From positions 1 through 49,005 of the forward strand of contig NZ_JFHR01000041.1 of NCBI RefSeq assembly GCF_000722875.1: a stretch of 49,005 bases of DNA, in the 5' to 3' direction. The notes beneath the pieces are model-generated. The model saw only the letters and a program-made list of their open reading frames with translations, had not been told where the DNA came from and did not search any database. Of this stretch, positions 8,867-19,677 are shown piece after piece (positions within the stretch are counted from its first letter, which is position 1; the number at the start of each line of letters is the position of its first letter). Source of the stretch: Sphingobium chlorophenolicum (lineage in GTDB: Bacteria > Pseudomonadota > Alphaproteobacteria > Sphingomonadales > Sphingomonadaceae). The translations under genes and the position numbers were made by a program.

Positions 8867-9912
8867 CCGCTTTCTTCCAGAATCTCGGTCTGCCTTTCGA
8901 GGGCGCCTGGCTGCTGTCGACGATCATCGGCATATTGGTGATCGCCCTGCCGCTGATGCTGGCGGTGGCGATGATCATTTATGCCGACCGCAAGATCTGG
9001 GCGGCGATGGCGCTGCGTCGCGGTCCGAACGTCGTCGGTCCCTTCGGCCTGCTCCAGTCCTTCGCGGACGGCGCCAAGGTGTTCCTGCAAGAAACCATCA
9101 TCCCTTCAGCGGCCAACCGGACGCTGTTCCTGATCGCGCCGATCATCACCTTCACGGTGGCGCTGATCGCCTGGGCGGTGATCCCGTTCCAGGTCGGCGT
9201 TGTGGTCGCCAACATCAATGTCGGCCTGCTCTACATCCTCGCCATCTCGTCGCTCGGCGTCTATGGCGTGGTGCTGTCGGGCTGGGCGTCCAACTCCAAA
9301 TATCCCTTCTATTCCGCGATCCGCGCCAGCGCGCAGATGATCAGCTATGAAGTCTCGATCGGCTTCATCCTGGTTTGTGTCGTGCTCTGGGCCGGCAGCT
9401 TCAACCTGACCGCCATCGTGGAGAGCCAGCGGGGCTATTATGGTTTCCTGAACGGCAACGGCTTCAATCCGTTGCTCTTTCCGATGGCGATCATGTTCCT
9501 GATATCGGCCATGGCGGAAACCGGCCGCGCGCCCTTCGACCTTACGGAAGCGGAATCGGAACTGGTCGCGGGTTACCAGACCGAATATTCGTCCATGGCC
9601 TTCGCCCTGTTTTGGCTTGGCGAATATGCGAACGTGATCCTGATGTGCGGCCTGAACGCCATTCTGTTCTGGGGCGGATATCTGCCGCCGTTCGATTGGG
9701 CGCCGCTTTATCTGGTGCCAGGCATCATCTGGTTCCTTGCCAAGATCCTCTTCTTCTTCTTCGTCTTCTCCTGGGTGAAGGCGACGGTGCCCCGTTACCG
9801 TTACGACCAACTGATGCGGCTGGGCTGGAAGATATTCCTGCCGACCTCGCTCTTCTTCGTCTTCCTGGTTTCGGGCTTCCTCATGCTGACGCGCTATGGA
9901 GGCGCACAATGA
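8863..9912 (+). CDS. nuoH: NADH-quinone oxidoreductase subunit H
   Basis: A 349-residue membrane subunit with eight predicted helices that forms the entrance of the quinone channel and links the peripheral and membrane arms. The family loop [20 protein letters not shown] and the N-terminal [17 protein letters not shown] are intact. The start is the GTG at 8863 in a GTGA overlap with nuoG, seven bases after GGAGG (8851-8855). A reading from 8815 would overlap nuoG needlessly. The stop overlaps the nuoI ATG. Confidence 0.96.
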   Translation: MTAFFQNLGLPFEGAWLLSTIIGILVIALPLMLAVAMIIYADRKIWAAMALRRGPNVVGPFGLLQSFADGAKVFLQETIIPSAANRTLFLIAPIITFTVALIAWAVIPFQVGVVVANINVGLLYILAISSLGVYGVVLSGWASNSKYPFYSAIRASAQMISYEVSIGFILVCVVLWAGSFNLTAIVESQRGYYGFLNGNGFNPLLFPMAIMFLISAMAETGRAPFDLTEAESELVAGYQTEYSSMAFALFWLGEYANVILMCGLNAILFWGGYLPPFDWAPLYLVPGIIWFLAKILFFFFVFSWVKATVPRYRYDQLMRLGWKIFLPTSLFFVFLVSGFLMLTRYGGAQ

Positions 9913-10394
9913 GCCTCGGTTACTACGTCAAGAGCTTCACCCTCTGGGAGTTTGTGAAGGCGCACGCCCTGACCTTGAAATATTTCTTCAAGCCCAAGGC
10001 GACCATCAACTATCCCTATGAGAAGAACCCGATTTCGCCGCGATTCCGGGGTGAGCATGCGCTGCGCCGCTATCCCAACGGGGAAGAGCGCTGCATCGCG
10101 TGCAAGCTGTGCGAGGCGATCTGCCCGGCGCAGGCGATCACCATCGAGGCGCAGCCGCGCGAGGACGGCAGCCGTCGCACCACGCGCTACGACATCGACA
10201 TGACCAAGTGCATCTATTGCGGCTTCTGTCAGGAAGCCTGCCCGGTGGACGCGGTCGTCGAGGGGCCGAATTTCGAGTTCTCGACCGAAACCCGCGAGGA
10301 GCTGATCTACGACAAGGCCAAGCTCCTCGAAAATGGCGACAAGTGGGAGCGGGCGATTGCCGCGAACCTTGCCGCCGATGCACCCTATCGTTAA
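9909..10394 (+). CDS. nuoI: NADH-quinone oxidoreductase subunit I
   Basis: A 161-residue ferredoxin-type subunit that holds the two 4Fe-4S clusters N6a and N6b on the way to N2. Both cluster motifs are complete: [12 protein letters not shown] (about residues 62-73) and [12 protein letters not shown] (about 101-112). The N-terminal [22 protein letters not shown] is typical. It starts in an ATGA overlap with nuoH. A 29-base gap follows before nuoJ. Confidence 0.97.
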   Translation: MSLGYYVKSFTLWEFVKAHALTLKYFFKPKATINYPYEKNPISPRFRGEHALRRYPNGEERCIACKLCEAICPAQAITIEAQPREDGSRRTTRYDIDMTKCIYCGFCQEACPVDAVVEGPNFEFSTETREELIYDKAKLLENGDKWERAIAANLAADAPYR

Positions 10395-10423
10395 GCCGCC
10401 GGCGTCAAAGGGAATATGATCCT

Positions 10424-11035
10424 GTGATTCACGTCCTCGCCTTCTACCTGTTCGCCATTTTGGTGGTGAGCAGCGGCGCGCTCACGATATTGTCGCGCAA
10501 TCCGGTCCATTCGGTCCTCTGGCTGATCATGGCCTTCTTCAACGCGGCGGGCCTGATGGTCCTGCTGGGCGCAGAATTCATCGCGATGCTGCTCGTCATC
10601 GTCTATGTCGGTGCGGTCGCCGTGCTGTTCCTGTTCGTGGTCATGATGCTCGACATCGACTTTGCCGAACTACGCGCCGGTTTCGTCAATTATCTGCCGT
10701 TCGGGCTGCTGATCGCTTTCGTGCTGCTGGCTGAGATTGTCCTGGGCATCGGCCTGTGGAGCGCCGGTCCCATCGAACTGGCGCAGCGCGCCGCGCCGGT
10801 GAACCCGGAGCTTTCCAACATCCAGGCGATCGGCGGGCTGCTCTACACCCGCTACATCTTCCTGTTCGAAGCGGCGGGCATCGTCCTGCTGGTGGCGATG
10901 ATCGGCGCGATCGTGCTGACCCATCGCGCTCGCGGCGGCGTCCGTGGCCAGAATGTCGCGAAGCAGAACCGCCGCCGTCCGCAGGATGCCGTGCACAACG
11001 TCAATCAGCCCGTAGGGCAGGGGGTGGAGCTGTGA
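10424..11035 (+). CDS. nuoJ: NADH-quinone oxidoreductase subunit J
   Basis: A 203-residue membrane subunit with five transmembrane helices. The helix containing [24 protein letters not shown] (about residues 50-73) is the pi-bulge helix tied to the active/deactive transition in complex I. The start is GTG 10424 with AAGGGA upstream. The C-terminus is a basic, Gln/Asn-rich tail of about 30 residues that faces the cytosol. Its TGA lies in a GTGA overlap with a 37-codon spacer frame, not directly with nuoK. Confidence 0.95.
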   Translation: MIHVLAFYLFAILVVSSGALTILSRNPVHSVLWLIMAFFNAAGLMVLLGAEFIAMLLVIVYVGAVAVLFLFVVMMLDIDFAELRAGFVNYLPFGLLIAFVLLAEIVLGIGLWSAGPIELAQRAAPVNPELSNIQAIGGLLYTRYIFLFEAAGIVLLVAMIGAIVLTHRARGGVRGQNVAKQNRRRPQDAVHNVNQPVGQGVEL

Positions 11036-11145
11036 TCGGCCGCACTACCCCACCTCCGTTCGGTTCGAGCAAAGTCGAGAACCGCATGCGCAACCGCTTC
11101 TCGACTTCGCTCGAAGCGAACGGAAAGAGGGAGATCAAGGCATGA
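11032..11145 (+). CDS. small spacer frame across a repeat element (doubtful protein)
   Basis: A 37-codon frame that begins with GTG inside the nuoJ stop (GTGA) and ends with TGA inside the nuoK start (ATGA). Most of it is the inverted repeat at 11056-11123. The nine bases TGATCGGCC occur at both ends (11033-11041 and 11143-11151), so the whole frame looks like an insertion next to a duplicated target. It may serve only to keep ribosomes passing from nuoJ to nuoK. Existence as a stable protein is doubtful. Confidence 0.25.
   Translation: MIGRTTPPPFGSSKVENRMRNRFSTSLEANGKREIKA
11056..11123. repeat. palindromic repeat, copy B (nuoJ-nuoK)
   Basis: Two 26-base arms (11056-11081 and 11098-11123) are complementary at 24 positions and enclose a 16-base loop. 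The core TCGAGCAAAGTCGAG / CTCGACTTCGCTCGA resembles the GAGC-TTGTCGAAG family of copies A, C and D but is a distinct subtype. It lies entirely in the gap between nuoJ and nuoK. Confidence 0.75.
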
Positions 11146-11447
11146 TCGGCCTTCAGCATTATATGGTCGTCAGCGCGATCCTCTTCGTGATGGGCGTGCT
11201 GGGCATCTTCATCAACCGCAAGAACGTCATCATCATCCTGATGGCGATCGAACTGATCCTGCTCAGCGTGAACATCAACCTCGTCGCCTTCAGCGCCTTC
11301 CTCGGCGATCTGGTGGGCCAGGTGTTCAGCATGTTCGTGCTGACCGTCGCGGCGGGTGAGGCGGCCATCGGCCTTGCCATCCTCGTCATTTACTTCCGTG
11401 GTCGCGGCACCATCGCCGTCGACGATGTCAACCGGATGAAGGGCTGA
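11142..11447 (+). CDS. nuoK: NADH-quinone oxidoreductase subunit K
   Basis: A 101-residue membrane subunit, an MrpC-like protein with three transmembrane helices. Conserved glutamates of the proton path sit in [11 protein letters not shown] (about residue 37) and in [12 protein letters not shown] (about residue 72). The length is normal. The ATG lies in an ATGA overlap with the spacer frame. Judging by the duplicated TGATCGGCC, the original nuoK start may once have overlapped the nuoJ stop directly. Confidence 0.96.
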   Translation: MIGLQHYMVVSAILFVMGVLGIFINRKNVIIILMAIELILLSVNINLVAFSAFLGDLVGQVFSMFVLTVAAGEAAIGLAILVIYFRGRGTIAVDDVNRMKG

Positions 11448-11453
11448 AGCTCG

Positions 11454-13529
11454 ATGATCCAGCTTATCGTCCTTCTCCCGTTGCTAGCTGCTGCCATCGC
11501 GGGCCTCGGCAACAAGGCCCTTGGCAAGCTGCCCGCAAAGATCGTCACCACCGGCGCGCTGTTCGCATCCTGCGCGATGAGCTGGCCGATTTTCATCAGC
11601 TTCCTGACCGGTCACGCCGAACCCTATGTGGCGCCGGTCTTCACCTGGATCCAGTCGGGTAGCTTCGACGCCCAATGGGCGCTGCGGGTCGACACGATGA
11701 CCGCCGTCATGCTGGTGGTCATCACCAGCGTGTCCAGCCTCGTTCACCTCTATAGCTGGGGCTATATGGAGGAGGAGCCGGATCAGCCGCGCTTCTTCGC
11801 CTATCTGTCGCTCTTCACCTTCGCGATGCTGATGCTCGTGACGGCGAACAACCTGCTCCAGATGTTCTTCGGCTGGGAAGGCGTCGGTCTGGCATCCTAT
11901 CTGCTGATCGGTTTCTGGTTCCGCAAACCCTCCGCCAATGCCGCCGCGATCAAGGCGTTCGTCGTCAACCGCGTCGGCGACCTTGGCTTCATGATGGGCA
12001 TTTTCGGCACATATCTGGTGTTCAACACCATCTCGATCCCGGAAATCCTGGCCGCCGCGCCTTCCATGGCGGGTTCGACCATCGGGTTCCTGGGTCACCG
12101 GTTCGACACCATGACCGTGCTTTGCCTGCTGCTGTTCGTCGGCGCGATGGGCAAGTCGGCGCAGCTTGGCCTCCACACCTGGCTACCGGATGCGATGGAA
12201 GGTCCGACCCCGGTGTCGGCGCTGATCCACGCGGCGACCATGGTGACCGCGGGCGTGTTCATGGTGTGCCGCCTGTCTCCGATGTTCGAGGTCAGTCCGA
12301 CGGCGCTGCACTTCGTCACCATCATCGGTGCCGCCACCTGCCTGTTCGCGGCGACCGTCGGTACGGTGCAGACCGATATCAAGCGCGTTATCGCCTATTC
12401 GACCTGCTCGCAGCTTGGTTACATGTTCTTTGCGGCGGGCGTCGGCGCTTATGGCGCGGCGATGTTCCACCTCTTCACCCACGCCTTCTTCAAGGCGCTG
12501 CTGTTCCTGGGCGCGGGTTCGGTCATCCATGCGATGCACCATGAACAGGACATGCGTTACTATGGCGCGCTGCGGAAGGAGATTCCGATCACCTTCTGGA
12601 CGATGACGCTGGGCACGCTGGCGATCACCGGCGTCGGCCTTCCGCTCGTCGGCGTTGGTTTTGCCGGTTTCTATTCGAAGGACGGCATTCTCGAAGCGGC
12701 TTATGCTTCGGGCGGTGCGGGCGTCGGCGCCTATCTGGTGGGCGTGTTCGCGGCATTGCTCACCAGCTTCTATTCATGGCGTCTCGTGTTCCTGACCTTC
12801 TTCGGCAAGCCGCGCTGGGCCGCGTCGGAGCATATTCAGCACGCCGTCCACGGCCATCATGAATCGCCGGAGGAAGAAACCGTTCATGACGGCCATGGCC
12901 ATGACGCGCACGCGCATGCCCATGCCCATGACGATCATGGTCATGGTCATGAGCAGACCGGCACGGCTGGCTATCACCCGCATGAAAGCCCCTGGGTCAT
13001 GCTGCTACCGCTCGTGGTGTTGAGCCTGGGCGCGGTGTTCGCGGGCTTCGCCTTCCATGATCAGTTCATCGGTCCGGAGGGCGGCATCGAATTCTGGAAG
13101 GGCGCGCTCGCGTTCGACAGCCATCTGATGCACGCCGCGCATGAAGTGCCGACCTGGGTCAAGTTCGGCCCGTTCACGGTGATGCTGACCGGTCTGGTGA
13201 TCGCCTGGCTGGCCTATCTCAAGTTCACCGACTGGCCGCAGCGCTTCGTCGCGACCTTCGGCGCGCTGTATCAGTTCTTGCTCAACAAATGGTATTTCGA
13301 CGAACTGTACAATTTCCTCTTCGTCAAGCCTGCCTTCGCCATCGGCCGCTTCTTCTGGAAGTTCGGTGACGTGGGCTTCATCGACCGCTTTGGGCCCAAT
13401 GGCCTCGCCGCGCTGGTCGTGCAGGGCAACAAAGTCACCCGTCGGCTTCAGTCCGGCTACCTCTATACCTACGCGCTGGTGATGCTGATCGGCCTCGCCG
13501 CGGCCGCAACCTGGGCGATGACACGATAA
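11454..13529 (+). CDS. nuoL: NADH-quinone oxidoreductase subunit L with His-rich insert
   Basis: The distal antiporter-like proton-pumping subunit (691 residues) with the long lateral helix. Conserved features include [19 protein letters not shown], the pump-channel [34 protein letters not shown] segment (about residues 232-265) and [10 protein letters not shown]. Between about residues 460 and 513, in the loop before the last core helices, is a His-rich stretch with 17 histidines (runs such as [12 protein letters not shown]). It is probably solvent-exposed and may bind metal; its role in complex I is unknown. The stop overlaps the nuoM ATG. Confidence 0.96.
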   Translation: MIQLIVLLPLLAAAIAGLGNKALGKLPAKIVTTGALFASCAMSWPIFISFLTGHAEPYVAPVFTWIQSGSFDAQWALRVDTMTAVMLVVITSVSSLVHLYSWGYMEEEPDQPRFFAYLSLFTFAMLMLVTANNLLQMFFGWEGVGLASYLLIGFWFRKPSANAAAIKAFVVNRVGDLGFMMGIFGTYLVFNTISIPEILAAAPSMAGSTIGFLGHRFDTMTVLCLLLFVGAMGKSAQLGLHTWLPDAMEGPTPVSALIHAATMVTAGVFMVCRLSPMFEVSPTALHFVTIIGAATCLFAATVGTVQTDIKRVIAYSTCSQLGYMFFAAGVGAYGAAMFHLFTHAFFKALLFLGAGSVIHAMHHEQDMRYYGALRKEIPITFWTMTLGTLAITGVGLPLVGVGFAGFYSKDGILEAAYASGGAGVGAYLVGVFAALLTSFYSWRLVFLTFFGKPRWAASEHIQHAVHGHHESPEEETVHDGHGHDAHAHAHAHDDHGHGHEQTGTAGYHPHESPWVMLLPLVVLSLGAVFAGFAFHDQFIGPEGGIEFWKGALAFDSHLMHAAHEVPTWVKFGPFTVMLTGLVIAWLAYLKFTDWPQRFVATFGALYQFLLNKWYFDELYNFLFVKPAFAIGRFFWKFGDVGFIDRFGPNGLAALVVQGNKVTRRLQSGYLYTYALVMLIGLAAAATWAMTR

Positions 13530-15100
13530 TGGACGGCTTCCCCATCCTTTCCCTGATGATGGCAGTGCCGATGGCGGGGGCCATCGCCTGTCTGTTCGCA
13601 GGCGCCAACCAGGCCCGCTGGATCGCGCTGCTGGCAACGCTGGCCGATTTGGCGCTGGGCGTCATCCTCTGGATGAACTTCGACCAGTCGGGGGGCGCCG
13701 CTCAGTGGCAGTTCCAGGAATATGCGCCGATCTTCGGTCGCTTCGCCTGGGCGCTCGGCATAGACGGCATCGCGCTGCTGCTGATCGCGCTGACCGTTTT
13801 CCTGATGCCGATCTGCATCGGCGCAAGCTGGCTTGCGATCGAAAAGCGCGTGCAGGAATATATGGCGGCCTTCCTGTTCATGGAGGTGCTGATGATCGGC
13901 GTCTTCACGGCGCAGGATCTCTACCTTTTCTACATCATGTTCGAAGCCGGCCTGATCCCGATGTACCTGATCATCGGCATCTGGGGCGGCGCGGATCGCA
14001 TCTACGCTTCGTATAAATTCTTCCTCTACACGCTGCTCGGCTCGGTCCTGATGCTGATCGCGATGATGTGGATGGTGCATGAAGCGGGCACGACCGACAT
14101 TCCGACGCTGATGGCGTATAATTTCGATCCGCATATCCAGACCTGGCTGTGGCTGGCCTTCTTCGCCAGCTTCGCGGTGAAGATGCCGATGTGGCCGGTC
14201 CACACCTGGCTTCCCGACGCGCACGTCCAGGCGCCGACCGCCGGTTCGGTCATCCTGGCGGGCGTGCTGCTGAAGATGGGCGGTTACGGCTTCATCCGCT
14301 TCTCGCTGCCGATGTTCCCGGAAGCGTCCGCGCAGCTTGCGCCGCTGGTCTGGGGCCTGTCGATGGTCGCGGTGGTCTATACCAGCCTCGTCGCGCTGGT
14401 GCAGTCGGACATGAAGAAGCTGATCGCCTATTCGTCGGTCGCGCATATGGCCATCGTCACCATCGGCCTGTTCGCCTTCAATCAGGCGGGCCTGGAAGGC
14501 GCGATGATGGTGATGCTGGGCCATGGTCTGGTGTCGGGCGCGCTGTTCCTGTGTGTCGGCGTCATCTACGACCGCCTGCATACGCGGGAGATCAACCGCT
14601 ATGGCGGCCTTAGCATCAACATGCCGAGATATGCGGTTCTGTTCATGCTGTTCACCATGGCGTCGGTGGGCCTACCGGGCACCAGCAATTTCGTCGGTGA
14701 ATTCCTGTCGCTGATGGGCATCTATCAGGCGTCGAGCTGGGTTGCGCTGGTCGCCACCACGGGCATCATCCTGGGCGCGGCCTATATGCTCTATCTCTAT
14801 CGCCGAATCTGTTATGGCGAGCAGAAGAATGCGGACGCGGCGGCCATGCCCGACCTGTCGATGCGTGAACTCTGGCTGTTGGCGCCCATCGCCGCGGCTG
14901 TGCTGTGGATGGGCGTCTATCCGGAGAGCTTCCTGGCGCCGATGCGTCCGGATATCCGCGCTCTGGAAGCCCGCCTTGCCCCTGCCGCTCCGGCTGGAGA
15001 TTCCCGGATCAAACTGGGCGCGCCCAAGCCTGTCGAGGACGCCCATCATGAAGAAGCAACTGCAACATCTCATGAAGAAGCGTCGGGGGAGGCGCACTGA
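13529..15100 (+). CDS. nuoM: NADH-quinone oxidoreductase subunit M
   Basis: An antiporter-like proton-pumping subunit (523 residues) with about 14 membrane helices. The key glutamate lies in [19 protein letters not shown], and the channel lysines lie in the [20 protein letters not shown] and [16 protein letters not shown] segments. The C-terminal 30 or so residues form an acidic, His-containing tail (EDAHHEEA and HEEASGEAH) beyond the last helix. It starts in a TAATG overlap with nuoL, and its TGA overlaps the nuoN ATG. Confidence 0.96.
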   Translation: MDGFPILSLMMAVPMAGAIACLFAGANQARWIALLATLADLALGVILWMNFDQSGGAAQWQFQEYAPIFGRFAWALGIDGIALLLIALTVFLMPICIGASWLAIEKRVQEYMAAFLFMEVLMIGVFTAQDLYLFYIMFEAGLIPMYLIIGIWGGADRIYASYKFFLYTLLGSVLMLIAMMWMVHEAGTTDIPTLMAYNFDPHIQTWLWLAFFASFAVKMPMWPVHTWLPDAHVQAPTAGSVILAGVLLKMGGYGFIRFSLPMFPEASAQLAPLVWGLSMVAVVYTSLVALVQSDMKKLIAYSSVAHMAIVTIGLFAFNQAGLEGAMMVMLGHGLVSGALFLCVGVIYDRLHTREINRYGGLSINMPRYAVLFMLFTMASVGLPGTSNFVGEFLSLMGIYQASSWVALVATTGIILGAAYMLYLYRRICYGEQKNADAAAMPDLSMRELWLLAPIAAAVLWMGVYPESFLAPMRPDIRALEARLAPAAPAGDSRIKLGAPKPVEDAHHEEATATSHEEASGEAH

Positions 15101-16536
15101 TGATTGATTCCGCTTCCCTTCTGGCGGTCCTGCCGGAACTGATACTGACGGCCGGTGGCCTGATCCTGATGCTGATCGCGGCCTATGGCGGCGATGCCAC
15201 GGCGCGCATCGTCAACTGGCTGGCGGTGCTGACGCTGGCGGCGGCCGGTCTGGCGCTGTCCTGTTCGCTCGCCCATGGTCCCGACGCCTTCGACGGGCTG
15301 GTCCGGGCCGACGCCTTCTCCGTTTTCGCCAAGGCGCTGATCTATGGCGCGGCGGCGGCGGCGATCCTGCTGGCTCCCCGTTATTTCTCGGTCGGCGGCG
15401 TACCGCGTCCGGAATATCCGGTGCTGATCCTCTTCTCATCCATCGGCATGGGCATGATGGTGTCGGCGGGCGATCTGCTGACCCTCTATGTCGGGCTCGA
15501 AATGCAGTCCCTCGCAGCCTATGTGCTGGCAAGCTTCATGCGCCAGGACGAGCGGTCGTCGGAAGCGGGCCTCAAATATTTCGTCCTGGGTTCGCTGGCG
15601 AGCGGCATCCTGCTCTACGGTTCGGCCCTGCTCTATGGCTTCACTGGCAGCACCGGTTTTGACGGCATCGCGGTCGCGCTGAGCGAAGGCGTGTCGAAGG
15701 GCGAGTTGTTCGGCCTGGTCTTCGTGCTGGCGGGCCTTGCGTTCAAGATCAGCGCCGTGCCGTTCCACATGTGGACGCCCGACGTCTATGAAGGCGCGCC
15801 GACCCCGGTCACCACCTTCTTCGCCAGCGCGCCCAAGGTGGCGGCCATCGGCCTCACCGTCCGCGTGGCGATAGAGGCGCTCGGCCCGGCAGGTCTGCAA
15901 TGGCAGCAGGTGGTGATTTTCGTCGCACTGGCTTCGATCCTCTTCGGCGCGGTCGCGGCGATCGGCCAGACCAACATCAAGCGCCTGATGGCCTATTCGT
16001 CGATCAACAATGTCGGCTTCGCGCTGATCGGCCTGGCCACCGGCACGCCAGCGGGCGCGGCGGCGACGATGAGCTACATGGCCATCTATGTCGTCATGAC
16101 CATCGGCGGCTTTGCCTGCATCCTCCAGATGCGCGATGCGGAGGGCCGTCCGGTCGAAACCATCGCCAGCCTTGCGGGTCTGTCGCGTTCGCGCAAGGGT
16201 CTGGCCGCGGCTCTGGCGATCTTCATGTTCTCCATGGCGGGCATTCCGCCGCTCTTCGGCTTCTGGGCGAAGTTCCTGGTGTTCGATGCGGCGGTCGCGG
16301 CGGGCCTGACGGCGCTGGCGGCCTTCGGCATCGCCATGTCGGTGATCGGCGCATTCTATTATCTGAAGATCATCAAGACGATCTATTTCGACGAACCGGC
16401 CGCGCCCTATGAAGCGCGCGGCGGGGCTGTCGAGAATGTCATCCTGACGGCGTGCGCGGCGGTGATCGTCTTCGGTTATTTCCTCAATCCGCTGCTCGAC
16501 AGGGCGAGCGCGGCGGCAGCGGCGTCGCTGTTCTGA
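15100..16536 (+). CDS. nuoN: NADH-quinone oxidoreductase subunit N
   Basis: The third antiporter-like subunit (478 residues), last gene of the complex I operon. It shows LYVGLEMQSLAAYVL, the channel segment FKISAVPFHMWTPDVYEGAPTPVT and QTNIKRLMAYSSINNVGF, as expected. The helix count and length are normal. The end overlaps the biotin ligase gene, whose start is unusual (see next entry), so birA probably shares the transcript. Confidence 0.96.
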   Translation: MIDSASLLAVLPELILTAGGLILMLIAAYGGDATARIVNWLAVLTLAAAGLALSCSLAHGPDAFDGLVRADAFSVFAKALIYGAAAAAILLAPRYFSVGGVPRPEYPVLILFSSIGMGMMVSAGDLLTLYVGLEMQSLAAYVLASFMRQDERSSEAGLKYFVLGSLASGILLYGSALLYGFTGSTGFDGIAVALSEGVSKGELFGLVFVLAGLAFKISAVPFHMWTPDVYEGAPTPVTTFFASAPKVAAIGLTVRVAIEALGPAGLQWQQVVIFVALASILFGAVAAIGQTNIKRLMAYSSINNVGFALIGLATGTPAGAAATMSYMAIYVVMTIGGFACILQMRDAEGRPVETIASLAGLSRSRKGLAAALAIFMFSMAGIPPLFGFWAKFLVFDAAVAAGLTALAAFGIAMSVIGAFYYLKIIKTIYFDEPAAPYEARGGAVENVILTACAAVIVFGYFLNPLLDRASAAAAASLF

Positions 16537-17240
16537 CCGATCTTCGCTTCGTAGAGGAGACTGGCTCCACCAACGCCGACATGCTGGCCTTGGTGGAGCA
16601 GGGCGTTTCGGAGGGATGCTGGCTGCGTGCAGGGCGCCAGACCGGCGGGCGCGGGCGCATGGGGCGCGATTGGGAAAGCCCCGACGGCAATCTTTACTGC
16701 TCGACCGTGATCCGCCTGCGGGACGGAGATCCGCTGCCCCATACGCTGGCGCTGGTCGCCGCCAATGCCGTGCATGCGCTGGTGGCGCCGCTTTGCGCGG
16801 GGCAGGCGCGGATCAAATGGCCCAACGACATATTGGTCGACGGTGCGAAGATCGCCGGAATCCTGCTGGAGCGGGCGGGTGACGCCATCGTCGCGGGCAT
16901 CGGCATCAATGTGACCGGACATCCGACGGGACTGGACCGTCCGGTGACGAGCCTTTTCGCGCAAGGATCGACGGAATCAGACGCCGCGGCACTGCAAGTC
17001 CGCTTGGCGCAATTATTCGCCCATTGGCTGGCGATCTGGCGGGCGCAGGGGCTGGAACCGGTGCGGACACACTGGTTGCTCAACGCCCATCCGACCGGCA
17101 CGCCGATGCGCGTGGTGCAGCCCGACGGCGAAACGGTGGAGGGCAGCTTCGATACGCTGGACCGCCACGGAATGCTGATCCTCCGCTTGGCGAATGGGCA
17201 GAGCCGTGCCATTCATGCCGGCGATATCTTTCTCATCTGA
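16452..17240 (+). CDS. birA: biotin--[acetyl-CoA-carboxylase] ligase
   Basis: Attaches biotin to carboxylase carrier domains via biotinyl-AMP. The conserved entry motif ETGSTN is followed by [24 protein letters not shown] (biotin/ATP loop) and [18 protein letters not shown], then a small C-terminal SH3-like domain. There is no DNA-binding domain, so it is a mono-functional enzyme. The start is uncertain. The only ordinary start before the catalytic core is GTG 16452, which overlaps nuoN by 85 bases and adds a non-conserved basic leader. A CTG at 16533 sits in a CTGA overlap with the nuoN stop and would give a normal N-terminus (235 residues). The coordinates use the ordinary start. Confidence 0.9.
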   Translation: MRGGDRLRLFPQSAARQGERGGSGVAVLTDLRFVEETGSTNADMLALVEQGVSEGCWLRAGRQTGGRGRMGRDWESPDGNLYCSTVIRLRDGDPLPHTLALVAANAVHALVAPLCAGQARIKWPNDILVDGAKIAGILLERAGDAIVAGIGINVTGHPTGLDRPVTSLFAQGSTESDAAALQVRLAQLFAHWLAIWRAQGLEPVRTHWLLNAHPTGTPMRVVQPDGETVEGSFDTLDRHGMLILRLANGQSRAIHAGDIFLI

Positions 17241-17250
17241 GGGACGGGCC

Positions 17251-18033
17251 ATGCTTCTCGCGATCGACGCGGGCAATACCAATGTGGTTTTCGCGCTGCT
17301 GGAGGGACGGGAGATCCGCGCCCGCTGGCGGATCGCCACCGACCCCCGGCGCACCGCGGACGAATATGCGGTGTGGCTGAACCAGCTTCTGATGCTGGAG
17401 GGCTATAAGATCGCCGATGTCGAGGCGGTGATCATTGCCACGGTCGTGCCCCGCGCCCTGCACAATCTTCAGGTGCTGGCCGATAAATATTTCAAGACGA
17501 CCGCCCTTGTCGCAGGGCAGGCGCCGGTGGAATGGGGCATCGAACTGGACGTGGCCGAACCGGCCTCGGTCGGTGCGGACCGGGTTGTAAACGCCATCGC
17601 CGCCCACCATCTTTATCCCGAAGACCTGATCGTCATCGATTTCGGGACGGCAACGACCTTCGACGTGATCGATTATCATGGCGCCTACAAGGGCGGCATC
17701 ATCGCGCCGGGCATCAACCTGTCGCTCGATGCGCTGGTGGCCGCCGCCGCGAAGCTGCCGAAGATCGCGATCGCGCCGCCGGAGAACCGGTCGGTTATCG
17801 GTCGGACCACGGAGGCGCAGATGCATATCGGCGTCTTCTGGGGCTATGTGGCGATGATGGAGGGGCTGGTCGCCCGCATGCGCGCGGAAATCGGCCGTCC
17901 CGCCAAGGTGATTGCGACAGGGGGCCTGGCGGTCCTCTTCGACGACAATAGCGATATTTTCGATGCGATCGCGCCCGATCTCACGATCCTGGGCCTCGCA
18001 TCATTATATGAACGGAGTTTGAAAACAGAATGA
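17251..18033 (+). CDS. coaX: type III pantothenate kinase
   Basis: Phosphorylates pantothenate in the first step of coenzyme A synthesis, with the ASKHA fold. It shows the phosphate-binding [11 protein letters not shown] at residues 6-16, [26 protein letters not shown] (second phosphate motif) and GGIIAPGI. The 260-residue length is normal. The ATG at 17251 begins right at the conserved [11 protein letters not shown], ten bases after the birA stop. An earlier start inside birA is not needed. The stop overlaps the rnj ATG (ATGA). The linkage nuo-birA-coaX-rnj is common in Alphaproteobacteria. Confidence 0.96.
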   Translation: MLLAIDAGNTNVVFALLEGREIRARWRIATDPRRTADEYAVWLNQLLMLEGYKIADVEAVIIATVVPRALHNLQVLADKYFKTTALVAGQAPVEWGIELDVAEPASVGADRVVNAIAAHHLYPEDLIVIDFGTATTFDVIDYHGAYKGGIIAPGINLSLDALVAAAAKLPKIAIAPPENRSVIGRTTEAQMHIGVFWGYVAMMEGLVARMRAEIGRPAKVIATGGLAVLFDDNSDIFDAIAPDLTILGLASLYERSLKTE

Positions 18034-19667
18034 TACCCGGAAATGAGCTGATTTTCCTGGCCCTTGGCGGGTCGGGGGAAATCGGCATGAACGTCAATCT
18101 CTACGGTTGCCAGGGCAAATGGGTGATGGTCGATCTGGGCCTGACCTTTGCCGATCCCGCCTATCCCGGCGTGGACCTGATATTGCCGGACCTCGCCTTT
18201 ATCGAAGAGCGCAAGGACGACCTTCTCGGCATCGTGCTGACCCATGGGCATGAGGATCATATCGGCGCCATTCCCTATCTCGCCGCCGACCTGGGCGTGC
18301 CCCTCTACGCCACGCCCTTCACGGCGGGCCTGATCCGGCTCAAGCTGGAGGAGGAAGGGCTTAGCAAAGAGGTGGAACTCAACGTCATCGACAATGAGGG
18401 CAGCTTCGCGCTGGGTCCGTTCGGCTTCCGCTACGTGCCGCTCGCCCACTCCATTCCCGAAGGCAATGCGGTGCTGATCGACACGCCTTATGGGAAGATA
18501 TTCCATACCGGCGACTGGAAGCTGGACGAAACGCCCCTGCTGGGCCAGCCCTCTACCCCGGAGGAACTGACCGCGATCGGCGATGAGGGCGTGCTGGCAC
18601 TGGTGTGCGACAGCACCAATGTCTTCAATCCCGAAGCCAGCGGCTCCGAAGGCGATGTCCGCGAAGGGCTGATGGAGACGATCAAGGGCGCGAAGGGACG
18701 GGTGCTGGTCACGACCTTCGCCTCCAACGCGGCGCGCCTGCAAACATTGGGAGAGGTCGCCAACGCCGTGGGGCGCAAGCTTTGCGTGGCGGGGCGGTCG
18801 CTCGACCGGATCATCTCGACCGCGCGGACGGCGGGTTACCTCAAGGATTTCCCACCGACCGTCGATTGGGACGATGCCATGGCGCTGCCCCATAATGAGG
18901 TGATGATCATCGCCACGGGCGGGCAGGGTGAGGCGCGGGCCGCCCTGTCCCGCATCGCCTTCGACAGCCATCCGATCAAGCTGGACGAGGGCGATCTGGT
19001 CGTCTTCTCCTCCAAGCAGATACCGGGCAATGAGATCGCCATCGGGCGCATCCAGAATGCGCTGGCGGCCAAGGGCGTGCTGATGGTGACGGATCGCCAG
19101 GCGGAGGTGCACGTCTCCGGCCATCCGGGGCGGCCCGAATTGCAGGCCATGTATCGCTGGGTGCGGCCGCAGATATTGCTGCCCGTCCATGGCGAGCGGC
19201 GGCACATGGCCGAACAGGCGCGGCTGGGCCTGGCGAGCGGAGTGCCCTCCGCCGTGGTGCAGTCCAATGGCGACCTGTTGCGTCTGGCCCCGAACGGGCC
19301 GCAGATCATCGGTCAGGAAGCGACCGGACGGCTGGTGCTGGACGGCGACGTCATCCTGCCGTCGGACGGATCGACCATGAACGAGCGGCGCAAGGTCGCC
19401 CTGCACGGGCAGATCAGCGTCGCCGTGGCGATGGACGGCAAGGGTCGGGTGATCGGCACGCCGGCCCTGCGCACCCAGGGCGTGCCGGTGGAAGAGGACA
19501 AGGCCGCCTTCCTGGAGGAAGCGGCGGAGGAAGCCGCCAGCGCGGTCGCCAAGGGTTCGCGGGATGAAGAAGCCCTGCGCGAGCGGGTGCGGCTTGCGGT
19601 GCGGCGCACGGCCACGCGCTGGACTGGCAAGAAGCCGGTGGTGGACGTGCTGCTCATTCAGGCCTAA
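18030..19667 (+). CDS. rnj: ribonuclease J
   Basis: A 545-residue metallo-beta-lactamase/beta-CASP ribonuclease (5'-exonuclease and endonuclease) for mRNA decay and rRNA processing. Zinc ligands are in [14 protein letters not shown] (about residues 71-84), with further motifs at [15 protein letters not shown] and VCDSTNVF. The beta-CASP domain includes [12 protein letters not shown] and [13 protein letters not shown], and [11 protein letters not shown] completes the active site. The ATG lies in an ATGA overlap with coaX. The length matches the short alphaproteobacterial RNase J form. Confidence 0.95.
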   Translation: MIPGNELIFLALGGSGEIGMNVNLYGCQGKWVMVDLGLTFADPAYPGVDLILPDLAFIEERKDDLLGIVLTHGHEDHIGAIPYLAADLGVPLYATPFTAGLIRLKLEEEGLSKEVELNVIDNEGSFALGPFGFRYVPLAHSIPEGNAVLIDTPYGKIFHTGDWKLDETPLLGQPSTPEELTAIGDEGVLALVCDSTNVFNPEASGSEGDVREGLMETIKGAKGRVLVTTFASNAARLQTLGEVANAVGRKLCVAGRSLDRIISTARTAGYLKDFPPTVDWDDAMALPHNEVMIIATGGQGEARAALSRIAFDSHPIKLDEGDLVVFSSKQIPGNEIAIGRIQNALAAKGVLMVTDRQAEVHVSGHPGRPELQAMYRWVRPQILLPVHGERRHMAEQARLGLASGVPSAVVQSNGDLLRLAPNGPQIIGQEATGRLVLDGDVILPSDGSTMNERRKVALHGQISVAVAMDGKGRVIGTPALRTQGVPVEEDKAAFLEEAAEEAASAVAKGSRDEEALRERVRLAVRRTATRWTGKKPVVDVLLIQA

Positions 19668-19677
19668 GTCCGACGCC

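Noticed and set aside
12890..12960. GCATGCC/CATGAC tandem pattern in nuoL as a DNA repeat or CRISPR-like array
   Set aside because: It is in-frame coding for alternating His residues, with no spacer structure.
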